The position numbers and the translations under genes were made by a program. The notes beneath the pieces are model-generated. The model saw only the letters and a program-made list of their open reading frames with translations. It was not told the DNA's origin and ran no database searches. A stretch of 64,000 nucleotides of DNA from Amycolatopsis anabasis (lineage in GTDB: Bacteria; Actinomycetota; Actinomycetes; Mycobacteriales; Pseudonocardiaceae), in contig NZ_VTHK01000010.1 in assembly GCF_009765355.1 (NCBI RefSeq), positions 176,546 to 240,545 of the forward strand, given 5' to 3'. Positions 42,301-49,841 of this stretch are shown piece after piece. Position 1 is the first letter of the stretch. Each line of letters opens with the position of its first letter.

Positions 42301-42698
42301 TCAAGGCGCATGAGCACCTGGTGGAACCGGCCACCACCGCACCGGTCTTCTACACCGACTACCCGACCGACGTGTCACCGCTGACCCGCCAGCACCGCGG
42401 CGATCCGCGGCTGGCCGAACGCTGGGACCTGATCGCGTTCGGCGCGGAGATCGGCACGGCGTACACCGAACTGACCGATCCGATCGAGCAGCGGCGCCGC
42501 CTGGAGGCGCAGTCGCTGCGCGCGGCCAGCGGTGACGTCGAGGCGATGGAGCTCGACGAGGACTTCCTGGTGGCCCTCGAGCACGGCATGCCGCCCACCG
42601 GCGGGCTCGGCCTCGGGGTCGACCGGCTGCTCATGCTGCTGACCGGAGCGTCGATCCGGCAGACCGTCCTTTTCCCCTTCGCCAGGCCGAAAACATGA
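39354..42698 (+). CDS. lysX: Bifunctional lysylphosphatidylglycerol synthetase / lysyl-tRNA synthetase LysX
   Basis: 1114 aa. Residues about 20-250 contain six or more TM helices ([43 protein letters not shown]). A DUF2156-type lysyltransferase (about 265-600) contains [39 protein letters not shown] and [19 protein letters not shown]. From about 630 a class-II LysRS follows: OB-fold ([20 protein letters not shown]), [37 protein letters not shown] and [16 protein letters not shown]. It charges tRNA-Lys and transfers lysine to phosphatidylglycerol, lowering surface charge; in M. tuberculosis it gives cationic-peptide resistance. Its stop overlaps the DUF998 gene. Confidence 0.94.
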   Translation: [1114 protein letters not shown]

Positions 42699-43357
42699 CC
42701 GCCCGCGGATCGGCCGCGGCGGTGCTCGCGGTCGCCGCGGTGTTCTATTCGGCGTGGCTCCTGGTGTTCGTCCTCCCGACGGGGTTGTCGCTGGTGCACG
42801 CCTACGTGAGCGAGCTGAGCGCCGACGGGCAGCCGTTCCACGTGCTGTTCCGGGTGACCGATCTGGTGGCCGGGTCGGCCCTGCTGGCGAGCGTCCCGTT
42901 CCTCGCGCGCCTGCTCCCGTCCGGCTGGCCGATGGGCCTGGTGCTCGGCGGGATGGTGCTGTTCGGGGCGGGCGTGCTGCTGGGCGCGCTGTTCTCTTTG
43001 GACTGTTCGAGTTCGCTGAGCGAGGCGTGCCGCCTGGAGGACGAGGCGGGCTCGCTGTCGCTCGCGGACACCATGCACGTGGCGTCCTCGGCGGCGTCGA
43101 ACTTCGGCATGTTCTTCGCGGCGCTGGGCGCCGAGCGGCTCGCGTCCGGGGTCGATCGCGTGCTGCTGCGGATCGTGCTCGCGGTCGTCGCGGTGACCGG
43201 GCTCGCGATCGTGGTGCTGAACCCGCTCGGCCCCGGGCACTTCGCGGGCCTGGTGCTCCAGGTCCAGCTCGTCGTGGTCGCCCTGGCGCTGTTCGGCGCG
43301 GCTTACCGCCTGCTCCGGGCCGGGACCGCGGGTGGACGTGGTCCTCGAGGCGGGTGA
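42695..43357 (+). CDS. DUF998-family membrane protein
   Basis: 220 aa with six hydrophobic segments: 4-28 (SAAAVLAVAAVFYSAWLLVF), 56-72 (TDLVAGSALLASVPFLA), 80-100 (MGLVLGGMVLFGAGVLLGAL), 125-143, 155-175 (LLRIVLAVVAVTGLAIVVL) and 185-207 (LVLQVQLVVVALALFGAAY). The pattern fits DUF998 proteins, of unknown function. Its ATG overlaps the lysX stop (42695-42698), so it is translationally coupled and may assist membrane-lipid lysinylation, e.g. as a flippase-like partner, which is inference. A small Cys pair (DCSSSLSEAC) lies in an extracytoplasmic loop. Confidence 0.75.
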   Translation: MTARGSAAAVLAVAAVFYSAWLLVFVLPTGLSLVHAYVSELSADGQPFHVLFRVTDLVAGSALLASVPFLARLLPSGWPMGLVLGGMVLFGAGVLLGALFSLDCSSSLSEACRLEDEAGSLSLADTMHVASSAASNFGMFFAALGAERLASGVDRVLLRIVLAVVAVTGLAIVVLNPLGPGHFAGLVLQVQLVVVALALFGAAYRLLRAGTAGGRGPRGG

Positions 43358-43443
43358 CGCGGCACCGTCGAAATTGTCGGTGCCGAATGCGAGGATCCTC
43401 CCAACTCGACCGGCCGGTCCGGTCCCTGCGAGGAGGATCCGAG

Positions 43444-44043
43444 ATGGATGGAAATGTGCGCCCGATCGCCGACGAGCGGGATGGTCTGCTGGCGTATCTC
43501 GCGCAGCAGCGGCGAGTGCTGCGCATCGCCGCGCACGGCCTGACCGACGAGCAGGCCAGGGCCACGCCGACGGCGAGCACGCTCAGCGTCGGCGGGTTGA
43601 TCAAGCACGTGGCCACCACCGAGCGCGGCTGGATGGACGTCATGCTGCAGCGCGAGGAACCCAAGGTCGTCCTGTCCGGTCCGGAGGACTACCTCGCGGC
43701 GTTCCGGCTCGGCGAGGACGAGACCCTGGCGGGCGTGCTGGAGTTCTACGACCTGGTCGCGCGGGAGACCGAGGAGGCCGTCGCCGGGATCGAGGATCTC
43801 GGTCGACCGGTGCCGGTGCCCCAGGGGGTGCCGTGGTACCCGAAGGACGTGGCGGCCTGGTCGGTCCGCTGGGTGCTGTTCCACCTCATCGAGGAGACCG
43901 CCCGGCACGCGGGGCACGCCGACATCATCCGCGAGCACGTCGACGGCGGCACGGCGTTCCCGCTGATGGCCGCCGCCGAGGGCTGGCCGGCGACGCCGTG
44001 GTTGCAGCCGTGGCAGCCGGAGTCGGAGGTGCAGCCTGCCTAG
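43444..44043 (+). CDS. DinB-family metal-dependent protein
   Basis: 199 aa, four-helix-bundle type. DERDGLLAYLAQQRRVLRIA, VGGLIKHVATTERGWMDVML (His ligand) and LFHLIEETARHAGHADIIRE (two to three His) form the metal site typical of the DinB/DUF664 group. This group includes mycothiol- and bacillithiol-dependent transferases; mycothiol is the thiol in actinobacteria. The thiol and substrate cannot be told from sequence. ATG at 43444 follows GAGGAGGATCC; the frame upstream overlaps the DUF998 gene and is spurious. Convergent with the TetR gene. Confidence 0.82.
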   Translation: MDGNVRPIADERDGLLAYLAQQRRVLRIAAHGLTDEQARATPTASTLSVGGLIKHVATTERGWMDVMLQREEPKVVLSGPEDYLAAFRLGEDETLAGVLEFYDLVARETEEAVAGIEDLGRPVPVPQGVPWYPKDVAAWSVRWVLFHLIEETARHAGHADIIREHVDGGTAFPLMAAAEGWPATPWLQPWQPESEVQPA

Positions 44044-44112
44044 ATTCCCCACTGAATCGAGTCGAGGCGGCTAGCCGGCCCACGGACTCGAACGGCCCGC
44101 GGAGTGCGTGAT

Positions 44113-44823
44113 CTACGTGGTGAGCGGGTGGACCGTGGTGATGCCGGTGAGGATGAGATCGACCCCGGCGAGGAACTGCTCGCGGTCGTCGTGCGCACGC
44201 ATCTCGTTCGCGACCGCCCGGACGAACGGGTAGTCGTCGGGGTCGAGTTCGTCCCAGGCCCTCGCCACGGCGTCGAGGAAATCGACGCGGTCCACGTCTG
44301 CCCCGAGAGCGCGGACGCTCGCGTGGTTCGCGGCGTTCTGGCCGGCGGCGCCGAGGACGTAGTGCACCAGGGCCGAGGTCGCCGTGAACCAGCCGCCCTC
44401 GGGCACGCCCAGCGCGCGGACCTGTCGGCCGACGCTTTCGAAGATCCGCGGCGTCACCGGCCCCCAGGGGACGCGGGAGAGCTGTGTCGAGAGCTGCGTG
44501 GCGAGCCACGGGTGTTCGACGATCGCGTCGAACAGGCCGAACGCGACGGCGCGAATCTCGTCCTGCGGCGAGCCCGGAGACTCGGCGGGCTCGATGGCCA
44601 GAGCGGCGGCGACGACGGCGTCGGTCGCGGCGGCGAGCAGCTCGTCCTTGTTCGCCACATGCCAATAGATGGCCCCGGGGCCGGTGGCGAGGCGCTCGGT
44701 CAGCGCCCGGAACGTCAGCCCGCCCGCACCGGCCTCGTCGAGCAGCTCGACGGCGGCCTCGACGATGCGCTCCCGGGAGAGCGCCTCGGCACGCCGCTCC
44801 GACTTGCGTGTCCGCGGTGTCAT
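44113..44823 (-). CDS. TetR-family repressor
   Basis: 236 aa. N-terminal HTH (about 15-65): SRERIVEAAVELLDEAGAGG, LTFRALTERLATGPGAIYWH, NKDELLAAATDAVV. The C-terminal half (FGLFDAIVEHPWLATQLSTQ, STALVHYVLGAAGQNAA) has the TetR_C helical ligand pocket. Divergent from the FAD-dependent monooxygenase; the 110-bp gap carries two copies of a TGGAAC/TTCCA inverted repeat, so it probably represses both genes and is induced by the compound the enzyme modifies. ATG at 44823; an upstream in-frame start would cover the operators. Confidence 0.85.
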   Translation of the reverse strand: MTPRTRKSERRAEALSRERIVEAAVELLDEAGAGGLTFRALTERLATGPGAIYWHVANKDELLAAATDAVVAAALAIEPAESPGSPQDEIRAVAFGLFDAIVEHPWLATQLSTQLSRVPWGPVTPRIFESVGRQVRALGVPEGGWFTATSALVHYVLGAAGQNAANHASVRALGADVDRVDFLDAVARAWDELDPDDYPFVRAVANEMRAHDDREQFLAGVDLILTGITTVHPLTT

Positions 44824-44832
44824 GCCGCCATC

Positions 44833-44885
44833 TTGACACGTCTGGAGCGGCGTTCCAACATGGTAGTCTGGAACAGCATTCCAGA
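44833..44885. promoter_or_regulatory. Twin TetR operators and promoter in the monooxygenase/TetR divergent region
   Basis: Inverted repeat TCTGGAACAGCATTCCAGA (44867-44885), 7-bp arms and 5-bp spacer, is perfect. A second, imperfect copy TCTGGAGCGGCGTTCCA lies at 44841-44857, centred 27 bp away. TTGACA (44833-44838) followed at 17 bp by CAACAT (44856-44861) is a candidate rightward promoter overlapping the first copy. The layout is that of an autoregulated TetR switch. Confidence 0.7.
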
Positions 44886-44933
44886 GAGGTCGGCCGGGGC
44901 TCACCGGGCGGCCCGCGTCCCGAAGGAGCCACC

Positions 44934-46073
44934 ATGCGCACCCCCGTCACGATCATCGGCGCCGGACTCGGCGGCCTCGTCCTGGCCCGCGTCCTGCACG
45001 TCCACGGCATCCCGGCCGCGGTCTACGAGGCGGAGGCCTCCCCGACGGCGCGCACGCAGGGCGGGATGCTCGACATCCACGACTACAACGGGCAGCTCGC
45101 CGTCGAGGCGGCCGGCCTGATGGACGAGTTCCGCGGCCTCATCCTGGAGGGCCGCCAGGCGCTGCGGCTCCTCGACCGGCACGGGACCGTCCTGTTCGAA
45201 GAAGCCGACGACGGCACGGGTGGCCGCCCCGAGGTGCAGCGCGGCGAGCTGCGGCGGATCCTGCTCGATTCACTCCCGGCCGGCACCGTCCGGTGGGGCC
45301 ACAAGGTCACCGGAGTCCGCGCTCTCGGCGAGGGCCGCCACGAGGTGACCTTCGCCGACGGCGCCACCGTCGCCACGAGCCTGCTGGTCGGCGCGGACGG
45401 CGCGTGGTCACGGGTCCGGCCGCTGCTGTCGGCCGCCACACCCGAGTACGTCGGCAGGTCGTTCGTCGAGACCTACCTGTTCGACGCCGACACCCGCCAT
45501 CCCGCCACCGCGAAAGCGGTCGGCGGCGGATCGATGGGCGCGCACGGCCCCACGCCGGGCAAGGGGATCCAGGCCCACCGCGAAAGCGGCGACACCCTGC
45601 ACACCTACGTGCTGCTCACCGAACCGCTGGAGTGGTTCGCCGCCATCGACTTCACCGATCCGGCCGCGGCCACCGCGCGGATCGCGCGGGAATTCGACGG
45701 CTGGGCACCGGAACTCACCGCGCTGATCACCGACGGCGACACCGCGCCGGTCCTGCGCCCGCACTACGCTCTGCCGATCGGGCACCGGTGGGACCGGGTG
45801 CCGGGGGTGACCCTGGTCGGCGACGCCGCCCACCTCTCGGCCCCGGACGGCGAAGGCGCCAATCTGGCCATGCTCGACGGCGCCGAACTCGGCAAGGCCC
45901 TCGCCGCGCATCCCGGCGACGTCGAGGCCGCCCTCGCCGAATACGAGCAGGGCATGTTCTCCCGCAGCGCCAGGGTCGCCACCGAGAGCGCCAAGCTCTT
46001 CGAGGCCCTCTCCGGCGACAACCCAGCCCAGAAATTGATCAACTTCCTCACCGGGCGCGGGCAGAGCCGATGA
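44934..46073 (+). CDS. FAD-dependent monooxygenase (TetX/PHBH-like)
   Basis: 379 aa. FAD-binding GAGLGGL (about 9-15), an aromatic-hydroxylase region RGELRRILLDSLPAGTVRW, DG motif VGADGAWSRVRP (about 150-161) and GD motif LVGDAAHLSAPDGEGANLA (about 296-314) are those of class-A flavoprotein monooxygenases. Domain order and length resemble TetX-type enzymes, which hydroxylate antibiotics or aromatic compounds using NAD(P)H. Controlled by the divergent TetR gene through twin operators. AAGGAG lies 6 nt before the ATG. Tetracycline as substrate is not established by sequence. Confidence 0.85.
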   Translation: MRTPVTIIGAGLGGLVLARVLHVHGIPAAVYEAEASPTARTQGGMLDIHDYNGQLAVEAAGLMDEFRGLILEGRQALRLLDRHGTVLFEEADDGTGGRPEVQRGELRRILLDSLPAGTVRWGHKVTGVRALGEGRHEVTFADGATVATSLLVGADGAWSRVRPLLSAATPEYVGRSFVETYLFDADTRHPATAKAVGGGSMGAHGPTPGKGIQAHRESGDTLHTYVLLTEPLEWFAAIDFTDPAAATARIAREFDGWAPELTALITDGDTAPVLRPHYALPIGHRWDRVPGVTLVGDAAHLSAPDGEGANLAMLDGAELGKALAAHPGDVEAALAEYEQGMFSRSARVATESAKLFEALSGDNPAQKLINFLTGRGQSR

Positions 46074-46134
46074 GCCCGGCTCGCTCGTCGCCACCCTCGT
46101 CGTCCTCTCGCGACGACCAGGCCCGGCGTTCCCG

Positions 46135-46671
46135 TCAGAAGAGCGTGGGCTCCTCGGCGAGCGCGCCTTCGATCACGAGCATCCGGCGTTTCGTGGCGAC
46201 CCCGCCGTTCGCGGAGAACCCGCCGTCCTTGCCGCCCGCCGCGAGTATCCGGTGGCAGGGCACGACCGGGGCGAACGGGTTGCGGCCCAGTGCCTGGCCG
46301 ACGGCCTGGGCCGAACCCGGCATGCCGAGTCGGTGCGCCACCTCGCCGTAGGTGAGCGTCTTGCCCGGCGGAATCGCGAGCGCGATTTCGTAGACCCTGC
46401 GGTGGAAATCCGGCACGTCCGTCATATCGAGTTCGACGGCGGACAGGTCCGGCTGCCCGCCCGCGAGCAACTCGACGACGTCGTCGATCACCTTGCGCAT
46501 CGCGGGGGACGGCTCGGTTTCGGGTGTCTCCGGGAATCGCCGCCGCAGGCGCGTGCGCGTCCGGTGCTCGCTGCCCTCGGGCAGTTGCGCGCCGACGATG
46601 CCGCGTTCGCCCCAGGCGATTCCACACCAGCCGATCGCGGTGTCGAAGAGCGCGAAGCCTTGTGCGGTCAT
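46135..46671 (-). CDS. ogt: Methylated-DNA--protein-cysteine methyltransferase (MGMT/Ogt)
   Basis: 178 aa. Active-site PCHR (APVVPCHRILAAGGKDGGFS, acceptor Cys139) and an upstream DNA-binding helix region (PPGKTLTYGEVAHRLGMPGS) are decisive. It transfers the alkyl group from O6-alkylguanine to its own cysteine, a suicide repair step. The ATG at 46671 fits; a longer frame upstream has no homology. Convergent with the FAD-monooxygenase and 26 nt downstream of the SRPBCC gene on the same strand. Confidence 0.92.
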   Translation of the reverse strand: MTAQGFALFDTAIGWCGIAWGERGIVGAQLPEGSEHRTRTRLRRRFPETPETEPSPAMRKVIDDVVELLAGGQPDLSAVELDMTDVPDFHRRVYEIALAIPPGKTLTYGEVAHRLGMPGSAQAVGQALGRNPFAPVVPCHRILAAGGKDGGFSANGGVATKRRMLVIEGALAEEPTLF

Positions 46672-46697
46672 GTGTTTCGCGTCCCCGTTCCGTCCGG

Positions 46698-47111
46698 TCA
46701 GGCCGAAGTGGCCTGACGTTCGAATGCGTTCTGCACCGCCGCCGTGCCCCGGTCCATGAGTTCGCGGACCCGTTGCGCGCTTTCCTCCGGCAGGAGGTCG
46801 GCGGTCCACACGAACCGGCAGCGGTCCGCGCCTTCCGCGAGAACCTGGGCGGACGCGTGGTGGTGCCGCAGGTTCAACGGCGATTCGACGACAGCGTAGG
46901 CGATCCGGCGGGCGTCGTCATCGACGTCGACGATCAGCTCGCGCGCCACCGCGCCGTTGAAGAACGTGACGACGCGTTCGTCGCCTTCGACCCGGGTGCC
47001 GATCACGAAGCCCGGTGCGAGGCGATCGTGCAGCGCGCCCCAGTCGCGCAACGCGTCCCACACCTCCTCCGGTGTGGCGTCGATGGTGGTTTCGGTGCGG
47101 ACGTGGGCCAT
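46698..47111 (-). CDS. SRPBCC-family (START-like) protein
   Basis: 137 aa. TTIDATPEEVWDALRDWGAL at the start, VTFFNGAVARELIVDVDDDA and a C-terminal long helix (ESAQRVRELMDRGTAAVQNA) match the SRPBCC/polyketide-cyclase-like ligand-binding fold. Such proteins bind hydrophobic ligands or act in signalling. ATG at 47111 is chosen for AAGGATGGAG just upstream; an ATG at 47120 is possible. It is divergent from the AraC regulator, whose start lies inside a 32-bp palindrome 94 bp away, and is likely its target. Confidence 0.82.
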   Translation of the reverse strand: MAHVRTETTIDATPEEVWDALRDWGALHDRLAPGFVIGTRVEGDERVVTFFNGAVARELIVDVDDDARRIAYAVVESPLNLRHHHASAQVLAEGADRCRFVWTADLLPEESAQRVRELMDRGTAAVQNAFERQATSA

Positions 47112-47204
47112 GTTCTCCATCCTTCCCGTGCTGACCGGCCCAGCCTGCCCGCGTTTTCCGGAGTCGTCTTGAACATCCTTGCGGAACTGTCGTACCCCCG
47201 GCGT

Positions 47205-47236
47205 AGCTTCTCCCCCGTGCGCACGGGGGAGAAGCT
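47205..47236. promoter_or_regulatory. Perfect 32-bp palindrome over the AraC-regulator start
   Basis: AGCTTCTCCCCCGTGC and its exact reverse complement abut with no spacer (47205-47220 and 47221-47236). It includes the putative GTG start at 47217. As DNA it is a candidate operator for a symmetric dimer; as RNA it would sequester the start codon. No Shine-Dalgarno is visible upstream. Confidence 0.7.
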
Positions 47237-48044
47237 GGCGTCCCGGCCGGAGTTCACCGTCACGGCGGTGACCTGCCGGGACGATCACGCGGGCTGGTCC
47301 GCGGCGGAAGCTCGCGGCAGCCACGGGCTGGTGCTGGTCCGCCGCGGCCGGTTCCGGCACCGGGCGGCGGGTGTGGAATCCGATGTGGACCCGACGGTCG
47401 CCTACCTCAGCTCGCCGGGGGTGGCGGAACGGTTCGCGCATCCCGCCGGCGGTGACGTGTGCACCTCGGTGACCTTCCCGCCCCGCCTGTGGCGGGCACT
47501 GGCGGGGGACGACACCCGCCCGGCGCGGCCGGCCGTGTACGTCGACGCCCGGCTCGACCTCGCGCACCGCCGCCTGCTGCGCGCGGGAGCCGATGTCGAC
47601 TACGCCCTCGCCGAAGAACTGCTCGGCTTGCTCGCCCAAGCCCTCGGCCAGGTCGTCACCGGCCCCACCCCGCTGGCCGACCGGATTTCCGCGGCCGACC
47701 GGGCACACGTCGCCGCCGCGCGGCAGGCGATCGCGGAAGACGATCCGGTGTCGCGCGGCCTTTTCCCGCTCGCCGAAGCCCTCGGCGTCTCGCCGTACCG
47801 GTTGAGCCGCGCCTTCACCCGGGAGCTGGGGGTGTCGCTGACGCGATACCGCAATCGCGTGCGGATCGGGCGTGCGCTGGATCGCCTGGAACAGGGCGAG
47901 CCCAGCCTGGCCGCACTCGCCGCGGATCTGGGTTTCGCCGATCAGGCGCATTTGACGCGGACGGTGCGGACGCATGTGGGGTACCCGCCGCGGGCGGTGC
48001 GCGGCCTGCTCGACCCGACGATCGGCCCTTGTGCGGCCGGTTAG
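47217..48044 (+). CDS. AraC-family transcriptional regulator
   Basis: 275 aa. An N-terminal AraC-like binding region (PEFTVTAVTCRDDHAGWSAA, HGLVLVRRGRFRHRAAGVES) is followed by a C-terminal double HTH: PLAEALGVSPYRLSRAFTRE, SLTRYRNRVRIGRALDRLEQ and LAALAADLGFADQAHLTRTV. The GTG at 47217 is the best placed start; none of the neighbouring candidates has a clear ribosome site. It sits inside the 32-bp palindrome, making start use or regulation unusual. Divergent to the SRPBCC gene; the stop is 43 nt before a subtilase gene. Confidence 0.8.
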   Translation: MRTGEKLASRPEFTVTAVTCRDDHAGWSAAEARGSHGLVLVRRGRFRHRAAGVESDVDPTVAYLSSPGVAERFAHPAGGDVCTSVTFPPRLWRALAGDDTRPARPAVYVDARLDLAHRRLLRAGADVDYALAEELLGLLAQALGQVVTGPTPLADRISAADRAHVAAARQAIAEDDPVSRGLFPLAEALGVSPYRLSRAFTRELGVSLTRYRNRVRIGRALDRLEQGEPSLAALAADLGFADQAHLTRTVRTHVGYPPRAVRGLLDPTIGPCAAG

Positions 48045-48087
48045 GTTCTGGGGACCGGGATCGATTGCGGCACTGGGGAGGTCAGTG

Positions 48088-49551
48088 GTGGGTGCGATGT
48101 TCAGGCGTTCGGTGACGACCGCCGCGGTGTTCGCGGTTCTGGGAGCCGGATTGCTGGCTCCGCCGACCGCGTCCGCGGCCCCGCCCGAGGAGGTGGGCGC
48201 CGAGTTGACCGCCGCTCCGGCCAGCACCGAACCGCCCGGCACGCTCGTGCTGCCCTACGTCGTGGTGACCAGGGCGAACCGGGGGCAGACCTGGCGCGCC
48301 GAACGTGCCGTGCGCGCGGCGGGCGGCACCGTGGTCTCGTCGTACCCGCAGGTGGGCGTCGTGGTGGCCTACTCCGCCCGGGACGACTTCGCCGCGGCGG
48401 TGCGGGGAGCGCGCGGGATCGAGGCGGTCGGCGCGACCCGGACGGCCAAGGTCCCCGTCGAATACTTCGCACCCCGCCGGGATCTTCAGTACACCGGCCC
48501 GGGTTCGCCGAACAGCGGGCAGGTGCCCGCCGAGGGCGCCGCGTGGGACGCGACCGCGCTCGGTTTGGACCAGGCGCACCAGACGAGCACCGGCAGCCGC
48601 CGGGTGGTCGTCGGCGTGCTGGACACCGGTGTCGACGACACGCATCCCGAGCTGACCGGTGCGGTCGACACCAGGAAGTCGGTGTCGTGCCTGTCCGGCT
48701 GGGCCGATCGTGGCCCGGGCTCGTGGCGCCCCACCCTCGACGGGCACGGCACGCACGTCGCCGGCACGATCGCGGCGGCGCGCAACGGCACCGGCGTGGT
48801 CGGCGTGGCGCCGGGCGTTTCCCTGGCCGCGGTCAAACTCGCCGAGAAGGACGACAACGAGACCGCCGAGAGCATGGTGTGCGGGTTCGTCTGGGCCGCC
48901 GAGCACGGTTTCGCGGTGACCAACAACAGCTACCGGTCGATTCCGTGGCGGTACAACTGCGCCGACCAGATCGACCAGGCCGCGATCCGGCTCGCGGTCG
49001 GCCGCGCGGTGGCCTACGCGCAGCGGCGGAACGTGCTCGTGGTCGCCTCGGCGGGTAACGCGGGCATCGACCTCGACCACCGGACCGTGGATGCGGAAAG
49101 CCCCGCGGACAGCACCCCGGCCCGCCGCGAGATCACCAACGACTGCATCCGGCTGCCACACGAGTTGCCCGGCGTCGTCGGCACCGGCGCGCTGGACGAG
49201 AAGTTGGTGAAGGCCAGCTTCTCCAACTACGCCTTCGGCAAGGTCGCCGTCGCCGCCCCGGGCGCGCGGGTCTGGTCGACCTGGCCCGGCGGGTTGTACC
49301 GCTCGGCCAGCGGCACCTCGATGGCCGCCCCGCACGCGACCGGCGTGGCCGCCCTGCTCGCCACCCGGCACCCGTACTGGAGCGCCACCCACCTCCGGCG
49401 AGCCCTCCTCGACCAGGCGACCCCGCTACCCTGCCCGGCCACCTACGACCCGAACGGCGACGGCACCCCCGACGCCGTGTGCACCGCGAAGCGCCGGGAA
49501 ACCTCCTTCTACGGCCACGGCCTCGTCAACCCCACCGCCGCCGTCTCCTAG
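48088..49551 (+). CDS. Secreted subtilase (S8 serine protease)
   Basis: 487 aa. Signal peptide (about 1-32, AVFAVLGAGLLAPPTASAAP), an N-terminal inhibitor-like prodomain (to about residue 125) and the S8 domain with the triad Asp179 (VVGVLDTGVD), His220 (GHGTHVAGT) and Ser411 (ASGTSMAAPHATGV), plus oxyanion Asn in VASAGN. GTG at 48088 follows GGGGAGG by 6 nt; an ATG at 48097 would remove three residues. A Ca-binding-like DPNGDGTPD lies near the end. Secreted endopeptidase; the substrate is open. Ends 68 nt before a 7-unit 30-bp repeat array. Confidence 0.9.
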   Translation: MGAMFRRSVTTAAVFAVLGAGLLAPPTASAAPPEEVGAELTAAPASTEPPGTLVLPYVVVTRANRGQTWRAERAVRAAGGTVVSSYPQVGVVVAYSARDDFAAAVRGARGIEAVGATRTAKVPVEYFAPRRDLQYTGPGSPNSGQVPAEGAAWDATALGLDQAHQTSTGSRRVVVGVLDTGVDDTHPELTGAVDTRKSVSCLSGWADRGPGSWRPTLDGHGTHVAGTIAAARNGTGVVGVAPGVSLAAVKLAEKDDNETAESMVCGFVWAAEHGFAVTNNSYRSIPWRYNCADQIDQAAIRLAVGRAVAYAQRRNVLVVASAGNAGIDLDHRTVDAESPADSTPARREITNDCIRLPHELPGVVGTGALDEKLVKASFSNYAFGKVAVAAPGARVWSTWPGGLYRSASGTSMAAPHATGVAALLATRHPYWSATHLRRALLDQATPLPCPATYDPNGDGTPDAVCTAKRRETSFYGHGLVNPTAAVS

Positions 49552-49618
49552 CCCTCGAACGGGGCCCACTCAGGATCCTTGCCCAGCGCCGCTGGCCCTC
49601 AGCGAGAACCCAAGCAGT

Positions 49619-49820
49619 AGCAAAGGTCCCTCGCTACCGTTATCCGGCAGCAAATCTCCCCCGCTGCCCCGTAGGCGGAGCAAATCTCCCTTCCTGCCGG
49701 TAACCGGCGCGAAGGGACCCTTGCTATCCGATAACCGGAGTAAAGGTCCCTCGCTGCCGCGTAACCGCAGCAAACCTCCCTTGCTGCCCCGCGACGGCAG
49801 CGAATCTCCTTTGCTGCGGG
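49619..49820. repeat. 30-bp repeat family, locus B: seven units at exact 30-bp spacing
   Basis: Units start at 49619, 49649, 49679, 49709, 49739, 49769 and 49799. Typical unit: AGCAAAGGTCCCTCGCTACC plus about 10 more bases ending ACCGG. The core AGYRARGGWCCYTYRCT equals its own reverse complement in degenerate form, so each unit is a small dyad. Fills the gap between the convergent subtilase (end 49551) and nadE (end 49842). Nothing else is in this 290-bp gap. Confidence 0.92.
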
Positions 49821-49841
49821 CGGGGAGAGAGAAGGGGCGGG

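Noticed and set aside
39318..42317. 999-codon minus-strand frame opposite lysX
   Set aside because: Shadow of the GC-rich third positions of lysX; no recognisable protein features.
49619..49820. Possible CRISPR array (regular 30-bp spacing)
   Set aside because: The units are contiguous with no unique spacers, the core is palindromic and degenerate, and no cas gene is present.
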